A DNA stretch of 64,000 nt from Nonomuraea gerenzanensis (GCF_020215645.1 NZ_CP084058.1:3906001-3970000); one strand, 5' to 3'; positions 52,584 through 62,526 are shown, counted from the stretch's first letter. Notes: generated by a model not told the origin, from the letters alone. A program made the numbers and translations.

Positions 52584-53801
52584 GGTCGACGACCTGGTCG
52601 CCGCGCCCGGGGTAGACCTGGACCAGCAGGTGCTGCGGCGTCCAGGCGTCCCGGCCCGGCTCTCGGTAGTGCACCCGCACCCGGTAGTGGCCCGCGCCCG
52701 CCACCGCCAGGTTGGGCAGCTCGGGCGCGTCGAACGGGTCCCGCAGCCTGAAGTCGCCGGTGGGGCTGCGGTAGCCGACCTCGATCGCCTTGTCCCAGCC
52801 CTCGACCTCCACCGGAGGGCGGCGCCGGTAGGTCTCGGTGGTGACGCACTGCTCGAAGTCGGCCGCCAGGTAGATGTGCAACGAGCCCGTCGCGCTGCCC
52901 ACCAGGTCCTGGTGCATGACCGGGTCCTCCTGCGAGTCCTGATGGTCCTCGTAGGCCTGCAGCCCGATCTCGGAGAACTCCAGGACGCGCGCCACCTCGA
53001 CCGGCTCGGTCAGCGGCCGGTGGCGGAACCGGTCGCACTCGGCCTGCGCCTCGGCCCGCTCGCGGTCGTACTCGGCCTGCTCGGCGCCGAGCTCGCGCCG
53101 CGAGTCGGCCGCGGCGGGCGGGCAGAGCGGGGCCAGGAAGGCCGCCGAGGCGCTGGTGCCGGGGTAGCGGGCGCACTGCTCGCGGCCGTAGGCGAGCAGC
53201 CGGTGGTCGGGCAGGGTGGGGTAGGCGCCGCCCTGCCTGGCGCCGCACAGGAACGCCTGCTCGCCCGTCGGGAACGTGCTCACGTAAGGGTGGGAGGGCT
53301 CGCACGCCAGCGGTGTGACGGGCCCCGAGGCCAGGTCGGCCGCACGCGACAGGCCGAGCAGGCCCAGCGCGAGCACGACGGCGGCCGTCCGCCTGAAGGG
53401 CGCCCCAGGAGCAGGGCGCGCAACCGGTGGCGGGGCACGCGCACGGCCGCCAGCGCGCACAACGCGGCCGACACCGGCGCGAGTGACGGGCTGAGGAAGA
53501 ACCAGCTGCCTTCAAGGCCGCCCCACGTCTCGACGCAGGCCCGGTCCACGGCCACGTCCGCGGCGAAGGCCAGGGGCGCGGCGCCGTACACCACGAGCAC
53601 GGCGCAGGCCGTCACCCGCGCCAGCACGCGGCCTGTTCGAGGCCGGGACAGGCGCAGGCCCAGCCAGTGCGCGGCGAAGCCGAGGGCGAGCAGCGGGGCG
53701 CCGCCGTAGGCGAGGTACCGCGGGCCGTGCAGGTGGTGGAGGGTGAGCTCCCAGCCCAGGCAGGACCCGATGGAGCCGAAGAAGAACAACGAGCTGTCCA
53801 C
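52549..53801 (-). pseudogene. Frameshifted membrane/secreted protein gene
   Basis: Two overlapping frames together make one sensible protein of about 400 residues. The first (from GTG 53801) gives four hydrophobic segments up to VPRHRLRALLLG near 53410. The other frame continues with PFRRTAAVVLALGLLGLS and then a Cys-rich extracytoplasmic region (CEPSHPYVSTFPTG, GEQAFLCG, and so on) to 52549. Beyond the junction each frame turns to Arg/Pro-rich noise. The break lies at the run CTGGGGCGCCC near 53400-53412, so a one-base indel or sequencing error is likely. It follows Spo0M by 42 bases on the same strand. Confidence 0.8.
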
Positions 53802-53843
53802 CGACAGGTGATGGCGGGCGCGGGACCGCCCGCCATCCCGGCG

Positions 53844-54617
53844 TCAGAACCAGCCGCGGTGGCGCGCCATCTGCTCCAGGCCGCGCTGCAGGGCCGCGTC
53901 GGCCTCGTGCGGCGACTGGTCGTAGCGCACCGTGAAGCGGTTGTAGGCGTCGTGGCTGGAGCTGAGGAAGCCGCCCCGCTTGTCGGCCTCCAGGATGACG
54001 TCCATCTGCCGCGGCCCGGCGATGAACGTCAGCTCCAGCTCGTTGAAGTAGCGCCGCCACTGGCCGCCCGCGTAGTACTCGATCTCCTGGAAGAACGGCA
54101 TCGTCGAGCCGTACAGCGTGCCGCGCTCCAGGTCGGCCTTCTTGAACTGGAAGCCCAGCCGGTCGAGCGCCCCGATCACGTGCTCCTGGGCCGGCAGCGG
54201 GCTGACGAACAGCGGGTCGAGGTCGCCCTTGTCGAGCGCCCCCGCCAGCGCCAGCTCGGTCTGGACGCCCAGCTTCATGCCGTGCAGCGGGTGCCCGGCG
54301 ATCGCGCTGATCGGCGTCTCCCACGGGATCGGGATCTCGAACTGCTGCTGGTGCTGGGCGCCCTTGGCGAGCTGGAAGGTCCCGGCCACCTGCTGGCGCA
54401 GGAAGCTGTAGGACGTCTTGTACTCGTTGTCACCGGACTCGACCTCGACCACGGCGGTGAGGTCGATGTAGATGCCCTCGACCTTGTAGTCGGAGTTGCC
54501 GCCACGGAAGTGCACGACGCCGCGCAGCGGCTCGCCCGGACGCACGCCCGTGTTGGTCAACACCGTGTCGACCTCGACGCCCGCGCCGAACGCGGCCATC
54601 AGCTTGCGGAACACCAT
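53844..54617 (-). CDS. Sporulation-control protein Spo0M family
   Basis: 257-residue cytoplasmic protein with an arrestin-like beta-sandwich: MVFRKLMAAFGAGVEVDTVL at the start, GEPLRGVVHFRGG, IPIPWETPISAI and a long helical C-terminus. Spo0M proteins act in sporulation and other stress or cytoskeletal functions. ATG 54617 follows GGAGAA. It sits 9 bases after the second SPFH gene, so it is one operon with them. Confidence 0.92.
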   Translation of the reverse strand: MVFRKLMAAFGAGVEVDTVLTNTGVRPGEPLRGVVHFRGGNSDYKVEGIYIDLTAVVEVESGDNEYKTSYSFLRQQVAGTFQLAKGAQHQQQFEIPIPWETPISAIAGHPLHGMKLGVQTELALAGALDKGDLDPLFVSPLPAQEHVIGALDRLGFQFKKADLERGTLYGSTMPFFQEIEYYAGGQWRRYFNELELTFIAGPRQMDVILEADKRGGFLSSSHDAYNRFTVRYDQSPHEADAALQRGLEQMARHRGWF

Positions 54618-54626
54618 GGGGTTCTC

Positions 54627-55862
54627 CTATGCGGAAGGTGTGTGACCGTTGAGTTGGCCTGAACCCGAGATGCGGGGGAGCAACTGGGCCAGGAGAAGGG
54701 TGGAGAGCGCGGAGTCCGCCTGCCCCTGCTGGGTGCGCACGACCAGGGGCTGGGGAGCGTTCTCCGCCAGTTTGGCACCCACGTCGAGGCGCCTGCGAGC
54801 CAGCTCGTACTGCAGCACGGCCCGGTTGTCCCGGTACGACTCGGCCAGCCGGCGCAGCGCCTTGGCCTCGTTCTCGGCGGCGGTCAGCTCGGCCCGGCCG
54901 CGCGCCTCGATCTCCCACGTCACCCGCTGCGCCTCGGTCTCCTGCTCCTCCAGCATGCGCGCCACGTCCTTGCGCGCCTTGTTGTGGGCGGCCTTGACCT
55001 CGACGACCCGGGCGTCACGGGTCTTCTTGGAGCGTTCGATCTCCATCAGCAGCGTGTCGATGCGGCGCTTGCGGGTCAGCTCCCACTCGCGCTCGTAGGC
55101 CGACAGCTCCTTGGCCACCTTCTCGCGGGTGGCCAGGTGCTGCTGGTACTGGTCGGGCAGCTGCACGTCGGGGATGTTCGCGCCGGTGATGCGCACGCCG
55201 TAGCGGCCGAGCTGGCGGTTGAGCGCGTCCTGCATGTCGCCGACGTCGGAGCCGCGCAGGTCGTAGGCGCGCTCGGTGTTGACCCGGCGGCTGCGCTGCC
55301 TGATGGCGTCCTGCACCGCGCTGGACAGCACGAGGTCGAAGTTGCCCGCGCCGATCGTGCGGACGAACGCGACGGGGTCCACGATCCTGAACTTCAGGAA
55401 GAACTCGATCGACTTCAGCGGCACGTTCTCGGCGGTGGGGCAGGCCACGATCGGCGCCGAGTACGGGATCTCGGTGGAGGTGTCGACGACCGCGTCCACC
55501 CGGTCCCACGGCAGCCAGAGGTAGTGGCGGCCGGGCGGCAGCGTGCCGGTGATGGCGCCCCAGCGGCTGCGCACGCCGGTGGTGCCCTCCTCGATCTCGA
55601 TGATCGCCTTGCGCCAGATCGTCAGCAGCGCCAGCAGCACGAACAGCAGCGCCCCGAACGTCCCGATGAGCCGGAAGTCGGTCAGCGCGGCCAGGCCGGC
55701 GAAGTACAGCGCCAGGAACACCAGCGTCATCCAGGCGAAGCCGCGCCGGTCCTTGGGGATGACGACGGGCACGAGCTGGCCCTGCTCACCGCCGCGCAGG
55801 AGCTGGCGGATCTCTCCCCAGGAGGCCAGCGACTCCTTGATCTTCGAGAACTCACGGCTCAT
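54627..55862 (-). CDS. SPFH (band-7/flotillin-like) membrane protein 1
   Basis: 411 residues. Two N-terminal membrane helices (about 42-62 and 66-84), then the SPFH domain (VRSRWGAITGTLPPGRHYL, to GVRITGANIPDV), and a coiled-coil rich in Glu/Arg/Ala (about 245-365). Such proteins form membrane rings or scaffolds. ATG 55862 follows one base after the stop of the preceding SPFH gene and has GGAGAT upstream. Middle gene of the SPFH-SPFH-Spo0M operon. Confidence 0.9.
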   Translation of the reverse strand: MSREFSKIKESLASWGEIRQLLRGGEQGQLVPVVIPKDRRGFAWMTLVFLALYFAGLAALTDFRLIGTFGALLFVLLALLTIWRKAIIEIEEGTTGVRSRWGAITGTLPPGRHYLWLPWDRVDAVVDTSTEIPYSAPIVACPTAENVPLKSIEFFLKFRIVDPVAFVRTIGAGNFDLVLSSAVQDAIRQRSRRVNTERAYDLRGSDVGDMQDALNRQLGRYGVRITGANIPDVQLPDQYQQHLATREKVAKELSAYEREWELTRKRRIDTLLMEIERSKKTRDARVVEVKAAHNKARKDVARMLEEQETEAQRVTWEIEARGRAELTAAENEAKALRRLAESYRDNRAVLQYELARRRLDVGAKLAENAPQPLVVRTQQGQADSALSTLLLAQLLPRISGSGQLNGHTPSA

Positions 55863-55863
55863 C

Positions 55864-57465
55864 TCAGATCTCCTTCCCTGGCAGCAGGCGCTCCACCGTG
55901 CGTTCCAGATCCTGGTCGGGCTCGGGCGTCTGCGGCGGCTCTTCCACGTCGGCGGCGGCCTTCGTGAGCAACGCGGCGATCTCGTCCTCCCGGTCGCGCA
56001 CGCGGGCGGCGATCTCGTCGAGCCTGCCGCGGATGGCGGCCATGTCCTCGGCGGAGAACAGCACCGCGCCCTTGCCGCCCACGAGCTGCTGGGCCAGGGC
56101 CAGGAAGTCGATGTCGGTCTCCTCGCCCACCTGCACCACCTGCGGCAGCCTGGTGGCGACGGACTCCAGCTTGGCCAGCAGGTCCTGCTGGAAGCGGTAG
56201 TCGAGGATCTCGGGCGCCTCGGCGGCGGACAGCGCCCTGATGTCCAGCGCCTGCGCCTCCAGCAGGGCGGCGTTGGCGTTGGCCGTGGACTCGGCCTCGA
56301 CCAGGCGCTGCCTGGCCTGCGCGGTGGCCTGGTGGGTGGCGCGTTCGAGGGCGGTGTCCATGCGGGCCTGGTAGCCGGCGATCTCGGCCTGGATGGCGCT
56401 CAGCGTCTCCTGCAGCCCCGCCAGCTCCTTGACCAGGTCGCCCTCGTTCTGCTCCTTGCGCAGTTGCAGCTCGTACTCGTAGGTGTAGGCCTCCTTGGCG
56501 ACCCTGACCATCTCGGGGGCGGCCAGGTCCATGCGGTATTCCTGGCTGGACGGCTCGGCGTGGGTGATGTTGACGTCGGTGAGCCGCACGGCGGGCAGGA
56601 ACTGCTGGTTGAGGCTCTCCAGCATGCCGAGCGTGCTCTCGCCGACCAGGTCGTAGATCTCCTCGGCCCGCTGGGCGTAGATGAGCGAGCGGGTGACCTC
56701 GCTGATGGCGTTCTGCAGCTTGGACTGGAAGCCGCTGACCGAGCCGAGGACGAAGATGAACTCCGCCGGGTTCTCGATCCTGAACTGCAGGAACAGGTCC
56801 ACGCTGGCCTTGACGCCCTGCTGGGTGGGCGCTTCGCTGATCGGCGCGTTGAACGGGTACTCGCGGGTGGTGTTGACGATGTAGCTGACCCGCTTCCACG
56901 GGTTGAACAGCGTCACCCGGCCCGGGTCCGCGATGTGCACCAGCTTGCCGAACTGGGTGATGAGCGCCTTGCAGCCCTCGGGCACCATCACCACGCTGCG
57001 CCGCCACCACAGGAACCCGGCGGCCAGCACCAGCACGATCCAGTAGTGCGGACCGAAGATCACGTCGGCGTTGGGCACGATGTTGCCGAGCGCGCCGATG
57101 AGGCCGAGCACCACGAGGATGCCCAGCGGCACGATCACCTTGGCGGTGCTGCCCTTGGGGATCACCACGGGCGAGATGACGTGCATGCCGTTCTCGGCGA
57201 AGCTGCGGTTGACGATCTCGCCGGCCTCGTTCAGCGAGGCGGACTTCGCCTCGATGAGGGTGCCGACGGAGACGCCGCCGTCGCGGGCCGCCGCGAAGTC
57301 GTGCGGGTTCAGCCTGAAGCCGGGAGCCTGGCCGGCCAGTTGCCCAGCCTGGTCGACCATCTGTCCCATGGCCTGCCCCATGGCCTGTCGTACGTCACCC
57401 CCCTGGGCCACCGCTTGGACCATGCCCTGTCCTGCCTGGATCAGTGCCTCTCTGGGTCGTGACAT
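55864..57465 (-). CDS. SPFH (band-7/flotillin-like) membrane protein 2
   Basis: 533 residues. N-terminal Gln/Gly/Ala-rich cytoplasmic region (1-120), two membrane helices (about 110-130 and 140-160), SPFH domain (VVMVPEGCKALITQFGKLVH, FNAPISEAPTQQG, LTDVNITHAEPSS), a long helical coiled region with Glu/Gln/Ala heptads, then an acidic tail. It differs from its neighbour only in detail, so the two may hetero-oligomerise. The ATG at 57465 has GGAAGG 5-6 bases upstream. First gene of the operon, divergent from the ABC exporter. Confidence 0.9.
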   Translation of the reverse strand: MSRPREALIQAGQGMVQAVAQGGDVRQAMGQAMGQMVDQAGQLAGQAPGFRLNPHDFAAARDGGVSVGTLIEAKSASLNEAGEIVNRSFAENGMHVISPVVIPKGSTAKVIVPLGILVVLGLIGALGNIVPNADVIFGPHYWIVLVLAAGFLWWRRSVVMVPEGCKALITQFGKLVHIADPGRVTLFNPWKRVSYIVNTTREYPFNAPISEAPTQQGVKASVDLFLQFRIENPAEFIFVLGSVSGFQSKLQNAISEVTRSLIYAQRAEEIYDLVGESTLGMLESLNQQFLPAVRLTDVNITHAEPSSQEYRMDLAAPEMVRVAKEAYTYEYELQLRKEQNEGDLVKELAGLQETLSAIQAEIAGYQARMDTALERATHQATAQARQRLVEAESTANANAALLEAQALDIRALSAAEAPEILDYRFQQDLLAKLESVATRLPQVVQVGEETDIDFLALAQQLVGGKGAVLFSAEDMAAIRGRLDEIAARVRDREDEIAALLTKAAADVEEPPQTPEPDQDLERTVERLLPGKEI

Positions 57466-57549
57466 CGAACCTTCCTTTTCCGCTACAGGCGATTCCGACC
57501 GTATCGGGTGCGACTTACTGTTCGCTTGCAATGTGGTGTCATATGTGTA

Positions 57550-57577
57550 TTGCGTCCCGTAGCAGATGTGCTATCAA
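57550..57577 (+). promoter_or_regulatory. Promoter of the ABC exporter operon
   Basis: TTGCGT, 16 bases, TATCAA. The start of transcription would fall near 57584, inside the palindrome at 57580-57593. Confidence 0.5.
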
Positions 57578-57579
57578 TG

Positions 57580-57593
57580 TAGTAGTCCTACTA
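57580..57593. promoter_or_regulatory. Operator-like palindrome of the ABC exporter
   Basis: Perfect TAGTAG-TC-CTACTA overlapping the predicted transcription start and 12 bases before the ATPase ATG. A repressor here would block the promoter. The small HTH protein encoded at 59382 is a candidate, unproven. Confidence 0.55.
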
Positions 57594-57605
57594 TATGGAG
57601 GGTCG

Positions 57606-58520
57606 ATGGGCGCGGTGAAAGAGCTCGCAGGCGGGGTCGACCTGGGCAAGGACGCCGCCGCCGTCGAGGTCGCCGGGCTGCGGATGGCGTACGGCGACAA
57701 GGAGGTCCTGCGGGACGTCGGCTTCACGATCAGGCCGGGCGAGGTGATCGCCCTGCTGGGGCCCAACGGCGCGGGCAAGACGACGACGATCGAGATCCTG
57801 GAGGGCTTCAGGAAGCCGTCCGGAGGGCACGTACGGGTGCTGGGGGTCGAGCCCGCCCGCGGCGACGAGCGCTGGCGCGCCAGGCTCGGCGTCGTGCTGC
57901 AGTCGTGGCGCGACCACGGCCGCTGGCGGGTGCAGCAGCTCCTGCACCACCTCAGCCGCTACTACGAGCCGTACGCCGACCGGGACCGGCCGCCGTTCGA
58001 CACCACCGAGCTGATCGAGGCCGTCGGGCTCACCGAGCAGGCCGGGCAGCGCATCAGGCAGCTCTCGGGCGGCCAGCGGCGCCGGCTGGACGTCGCCATC
58101 GGCATCGTCGGCCGGCCCGAGGTGCTCTTCCTCGACGAGCCGACCGCCGGGTTCGACCCACAGGCCAGGCGCGACTTCCACGACCTGGTGCACCGCCTGT
58201 CGGACCTGGACGACACCACGATCCTGCTCACCACGCACGACCTCGACGAGGCCGAGAAGCTCGCCGACCGCATCCTCATCCTGTCCGGCGGCCGGATCGT
58301 CGCCGACGGCAGCCCCGACAGCCTCACCCGCGAGTACTCCCGCGACGCCCAGGTGCGCTGGAGCCGCGACGGCGAGCACTTCGTGCACGCCACCCACGAC
58401 GCCACGGGGTTCGTGCGCGAGCTGTTCGAGCAGTACGGCACCGCGATCGGCGACCTGGAGGTGCGCCGGGCCTCGCTGGAGGACACCTACATGACCATCG
58501 TCAAGCGGGAGGAAGCGTGA
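57606..58520 (+). CDS. ABC transporter ATP-binding protein (ABC-2 exporter type)
   Basis: 304-residue ATPase. Walker A GPNGAGKTT, signature LSGGQRRR, Walker B VLFLDEPTAGFDPQ and switch His in TTHDLDEAE are intact; the C-terminal extension is typical of exporters of the drug or antibiotic-resistance DrrA type. ATG 57606 follows TGGAGGG. It overlaps the permease as GTGA. Probably exports a small molecule; the substrate is unknown. Confidence 0.94.
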   Translation: MGAVKELAGGVDLGKDAAAVEVAGLRMAYGDKEVLRDVGFTIRPGEVIALLGPNGAGKTTTIEILEGFRKPSGGHVRVLGVEPARGDERWRARLGVVLQSWRDHGRWRVQQLLHHLSRYYEPYADRDRPPFDTTELIEAVGLTEQAGQRIRQLSGGQRRRLDVAIGIVGRPEVLFLDEPTAGFDPQARRDFHDLVHRLSDLDDTTILLTTHDLDEAEKLADRILILSGGRIVADGSPDSLTREYSRDAQVRWSRDGEHFVHATHDATGFVRELFEQYGTAIGDLEVRRASLEDTYMTIVKREEA

Positions 58521-59371
58521 ACCCCGTGCTGCACGCGGTCCGCCTCGGGCTCTCCCGCGGCTGGATCGAGTTCAGGCAGCAGCTCACCAGCGCGCAGGAC
58601 ATGGGCTTCACCGTGGTGAGCACCGTGGCCCTCATCGTCGTGCTCTACTTCCAGCGCGACGCGACGCTGCCCGGCACCGAGCTGTCCCTGGCGGCCGCCA
58701 CGCTGCCCGGCCTGGTGGCCCTGATGGTGCCGATCAACGCGCTCATGGGCGCGGTGGGCGCCCTGTCCGTCGAGCGGGAGGACGGCACCCTGCTGCGGGC
58801 CAAGGCCATGCCGCAGGGCATGATCGGCTATCTCGTCGGCCGGATCGTCATGTTGTCGATCAGCGCCGTCGGCGCCGCGGCGCTGATGCTCGTCGCCGGC
58901 CTGTTCTTCGTGCCCCAACTGCTCGGGATCGGCCTGGGCGGCTGGCTCACCATCGCCTGGGTCGGGCTGCTGGGGCTGCTGTCGTCGCTCACGATCGGCG
59001 CGATCATCGGCTCCCTGGCCCGCACCCCGCAGGGCGGGGCCGGGCTGTCCATGCTCGCCGTCAGCGGGCTCACCGCGATCTCGGGCATCTTCTACCCGAT
59101 CTCGGCGCTGGCCGGCTGGCTGCAGGTCCTCGCCCAGGGCTTCCCCCTCTACTGGCTCGGCCTGGGCATGCGCTCGGCGCTGCTGCCCGACGCGGCCGCC
59201 GCCGCGGAGATCGGCGGCTCGTGGCGGCCGGTGGAGACCACTCTGGTGCTGCTCGCCTGGGCCGTGGCGGGGCTGCTGCTGGCGCCTCCGATCCTGCGCA
59301 GGATGGCCAGGCGCGAGTCCGGCTCGGCGATGGAAGAGCGCCGTCACCGGGCGATGCAGCGGGTGACCTGA
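58517..59371 (+). CDS. ABC-2 type exporter permease
   Basis: 284 residues with about six membrane helices (residues 36-50, 62-85, 108-135, 140-165, 170-195 and 245-265). It resembles DrrB-like ABC-2 permeases. The GTG at 58517 overlaps the ATPase stop (GTGA) with GGGAGG just upstream, so it is translated with it. Partner of the preceding ATPase. Confidence 0.93.
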   Translation: MNPVLHAVRLGLSRGWIEFRQQLTSAQDMGFTVVSTVALIVVLYFQRDATLPGTELSLAAATLPGLVALMVPINALMGAVGALSVEREDGTLLRAKAMPQGMIGYLVGRIVMLSISAVGAAALMLVAGLFFVPQLLGIGLGGWLTIAWVGLLGLLSSLTIGAIIGSLARTPQGGAGLSMLAVSGLTAISGIFYPISALAGWLQVLAQGFPLYWLGLGMRSALLPDAAAAAEIGGSWRPVETTLVLLAWAVAGLLLAPPILRRMARRESGSAMEERRHRAMQRVT

Positions 59372-59381
59372 GAAACTACGC

Positions 59382-59618
59382 GTGATGAGCGAGAACGTCT
59401 ACAACCGCATCGCGCTGCTGCGCGCAGAGCGGAACGTGACCCGCAGGCAACTCTCCGACGCCCTGGGGGTGCACTATCAGACCATCGGGTACCTCGAACG
59501 CGGCGAATACAGCCCCAGCCTCTACCTGGCGCTGCGCATCGCCGAGTACTTCGAGGTGCCCGTCGAGGTCGTCTTCTCCACCACGCCCTTCCCCCGGATC
59601 GGGGAGCGCACGGCCTGA
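59382..59618 (+). CDS. Small XRE-type helix-turn-helix regulator
   Basis: 78 residues, nearly all a helix-turn-helix domain: [48 protein letters not shown]. This is the single-domain XRE class often linked to ABC transporters. The start is GTG at 59382 or ATG at 59385; neither has a clear ribosome-binding site, so it may rely on coupling to the permease, which ends 10 bases upstream. It likely controls its own operon through the palindrome at 57580. Confidence 0.88.
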   Translation: MMSENVYNRIALLRAERNVTRRQLSDALGVHYQTIGYLERGEYSPSLYLALRIAEYFEVPVEVVFSTTPFPRIGERTA

Positions 59619-59653
59619 CCGTTTCTGTCGGTCGGGCCGCCTACAGTGGCAGC

Positions 59654-61762
59654 ATGCGACCGGTCACTGATTTGCAGCGGAAGGTGGCGCCCTTCGAGGT
59701 CGTCACCGAGATGACTCCATCCGGCGACCAGCCGACGGCCATCGCCGAGCTGGAGCGCCGCGTCAAGGCCGGGGAGAAGGACAGCGTCCTGCTGGGCGCC
59801 ACCGGCACCGGCAAGACGGCCACGATCGCCTGGCTGATCGAGCGGCTGCAGCGGCCCGCCCTGGTCATGCAGCCCAACAAGACGCTCGCCGCCCAGTTCG
59901 CCAACGAGCTGCGCGAGATGCTGCCCAACAACGCGGTCGAGTACTTCGTCTCGTACTACGACTACTACCAGCCCGAGGCGTACGTCCCGCAGAGCGACAC
60001 CTACATCGAGAAGGACTCCTCGATCAACGACGAGGTCGAGCGGCTGCGCCACTCGGCCACCAACTCGCTGCTCACCCGCCGCGACACCATCGTGGTCGCC
60101 TCGGTGTCGTGCATCTACGGCCTGGGCACCCCGCAGGAGTACGTCGACCGCATGGCCCGGCTGCGCGTCGGCATGGAGACCGACCGCGACCAGCTCCTGC
60201 GCCGCCTCGTCGACATGCAGTACACCCGCAACGACCTGGCCTTCACCCGCGGCACGTTCCGGGTGCGCGGCGACACGATCGAGATCATCCCCAAGTACGA
60301 AGAGCTCGCTGTGCGCATCGAGATGTTCGGCGACGAGATCGAGAAGCTCGCGACCATGCATCCGCTGACCGGCGAGGTCATCACCGAGGACGAGGAGCTC
60401 TACATCTTCCCCGCCTCCCACTACGTCGCCGGCGAGCAGCGCATGGCCGCCGCCGTGGCCGGCATCGAGGCCGAGCTGGCCGACCGGCTGGCGGAGCTGG
60501 AGCGGCAGGGCAAGCTGCTGGAGGCGCAGCGGCTGCGGATGCGCACCACCTACGACATCGAGATGATGCGGCAGGTGGGCACCTGCTCCGGCATCGAGAA
60601 CTACTCGCGGCACATGGACGGCCGCGAGGCCGGCAGCGCGCCCAACACGCTGCTCGACTACTTCCCCGAGGACTTCCTGCTCGTCCTCGACGAGTCGCAC
60701 CAGACCGTGCCGCAGATCGGCGCCATGTACGAGGGCGACGCCTCCCGCAAGCGCACGCTGGTCGAGCACGGCTTCCGGCTGCCGTCGGCGCTCGACAACC
60801 GGCCGCTGAAGTGGGAGGAGTTCCTGGAGCGCATCGGGCAGACGGTCTACCTGTCGGCCACGCCCGGGCCGTACGAGCTGGGGCGGGTCAAGGGCGACGT
60901 GGTGGAGCAGGTCATCCGCCCGACCGGCCTGGTCGACCCCGAGATCGTGGTCAAGCCCACCAAGGGCCAGATCGACGACCTGGTGCACGAGATCCGCGAG
61001 CGGGCCGAGCGTGACGAGCGCGTCCTGGTCACCACGCTCACCAAGAAGATGTCGGAAGACCTCACCGACTACCTCCTGGAGCTCGGCATCCGGGTCCGCT
61101 ACCTGCACAGCGAGGTCGACACGCTGCGCCGCATCGAGCTGCTGCGCGAGCTGCGAGTCGGCGAGTTCGACGTGCTCGTCGGCATCAACCTGCTGCGCGA
61201 GGGCCTCGACCTGCCCGAGGTGTCGCTGGTGTCCATCCTCGACGCCGACAAGGAGGGCTTCCTGCGCTCGGAGACCTCGCTGATCCAGACCATCGGCCGC
61301 GCCGCCCGTAACGTCTCGGGCCAGGTGCACATGTACGCCGACAAGGTCACGCCGTCGATGGAGCGGGCGATCGACGAGACCAACCGGCGCCGGGCCAAGC
61401 AGATCGCCTACAACGAGGCCAACGGCATCGACCCGCAGCCGCTGCGCAAGAAGATCGCCGACATCCTCGACTCGCTGTCCCGCGAGGACGCCGACACCCA
61501 GCAGCTCATGGGCGGCGGCCGGCAGCAGTCGCGCGGCAAGGCCCCCGTGCCCGGCTTCGCCGCCCGGCAGGCGGGCCAGCACGCCAAGGCCATCGCCGGT
61601 GAGATGCCTCGGGCCCAGATGGAGTCCCTCATCGAGTCGCTCACCGAGCAGATGCACCAGTCGGCGGCCGACCTGCAGTTCGAGGTGGCGGCCCGGCTGC
61701 GCGACGAGATCAAGGAGCTCAAGCGCGAGCTGCGTGACATGCGCGAGGCCGGAGTTCAATAG
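59654..61762 (+). CDS. uvrB: UvrABC excinuclease subunit B
   Basis: DNA-repair helicase-like subunit that verifies damage with UvrA and loads UvrC. 702 residues, standard. Walker A GATGTGKT (48-55), beta-hairpin [32 protein letters not shown] and QTIGRAARN helicase motifs, and a C-terminal UVR coiled motif for UvrC. The ATG lies 6 bases after TACAGT with no ribosome-binding site, so leaderless. It stands alone. Confidence 0.97.
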   Translation: MRPVTDLQRKVAPFEVVTEMTPSGDQPTAIAELERRVKAGEKDSVLLGATGTGKTATIAWLIERLQRPALVMQPNKTLAAQFANELREMLPNNAVEYFVSYYDYYQPEAYVPQSDTYIEKDSSINDEVERLRHSATNSLLTRRDTIVVASVSCIYGLGTPQEYVDRMARLRVGMETDRDQLLRRLVDMQYTRNDLAFTRGTFRVRGDTIEIIPKYEELAVRIEMFGDEIEKLATMHPLTGEVITEDEELYIFPASHYVAGEQRMAAAVAGIEAELADRLAELERQGKLLEAQRLRMRTTYDIEMMRQVGTCSGIENYSRHMDGREAGSAPNTLLDYFPEDFLLVLDESHQTVPQIGAMYEGDASRKRTLVEHGFRLPSALDNRPLKWEEFLERIGQTVYLSATPGPYELGRVKGDVVEQVIRPTGLVDPEIVVKPTKGQIDDLVHEIRERAERDERVLVTTLTKKMSEDLTDYLLELGIRVRYLHSEVDTLRRIELLRELRVGEFDVLVGINLLREGLDLPEVSLVSILDADKEGFLRSETSLIQTIGRAARNVSGQVHMYADKVTPSMERAIDETNRRRAKQIAYNEANGIDPQPLRKKIADILDSLSREDADTQQLMGGGRQQSRGKAPVPGFAARQAGQHAKAIAGEMPRAQMESLIESLTEQMHQSAADLQFEVAARLRDEIKELKRELRDMREAGVQ

Positions 61763-61819
61763 GGCGTATGCCTTCTGACCTGGGCGAATGCTTCGCCTGC
61801 TGGTGGGCAGCGTCCAGGT

Positions 61820-62401
61820 ATGAACAAGACGATCATTGGGGCCCTGGTCGGTGCGTCGGTGCTCGCGGGGGGCTGCGGCGCCGTCGTGCGCGAGGTGGAG
61901 CGGCTGGCCGTCCGCTCCTCGCCGTCCATCGGCACCCCCACGTCCGCGTCCTCGCCGACCGGCTCGCCGGGGGCGGGCGACCTCAAGCAGGCCGCCCAGG
62001 CGGCGCTCGGCGCGGTGCCCGGCTCCACCCTCGTCTCCATCGAGACCGAGGAGAACGGCAGCCTGTGGGAGGTGCAGGTCGTCGGCAAGGACGGCACCGA
62101 GCACCAGCTCGACGTGGAGTCCGGCAAGGTCGTCGCGGGGCCCACCACCGAGCAGGAGGACGCCGACGACAAGGCCAAGCACCGAGCCCGGGTGTCGGCG
62201 GCCAAACTCGACTACGCCCAGGCGGCCGACAAGATCGTCGCCGCGGTGCCCGAAGGGCGGGTCACGGAGCTGAACCTGGACACGGAGCAGGGCAAGACCG
62301 TGTGGGAGGCGGATGTGATCGGGGCGGACGGGGTCAAGCACGAGGTGGCGGTGGACGCGGCCACGGGCGCGGTCACCAGGAACAACGCCGCCACGTCCTG
62401 A
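61820..62401 (+). CDS. PepSY-domain lipoprotein
   Basis: 193 residues: lipobox LAGGC (Cys19), a Ser/Pro spacer, then two PepSY domains (about 54-105 and 130-185), each with the pattern AAxAA...P....V...E.E...W.V.V..G...HxLDVE/VAVDAA. PepSY proteins are often inhibitors or sensors of secreted peptidases. ATG 61820; the nearby AGG is a weak ribosome-binding site. Its target is unknown. Confidence 0.9.
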   Translation: MNKTIIGALVGASVLAGGCGAVVREVERLAVRSSPSIGTPTSASSPTGSPGAGDLKQAAQAALGAVPGSTLVSIETEENGSLWEVQVVGKDGTEHQLDVESGKVVAGPTTEQEDADDKAKHRARVSAAKLDYAQAADKIVAAVPEGRVTELNLDTEQGKTVWEADVIGADGVKHEVAVDAATGAVTRNNAATS

Positions 62402-62526
62402 CAAACCACGGCACGCGCCCAGCGCCACGGCACGAAGCCCGGGGATCACCACATGCGGAAGGGGCGATCGCAGGCGGGCACGGGGCCGCTGTGTGCTGCC
62501 GAGGGTGCGGTGGAGCCCCCAGGCCA

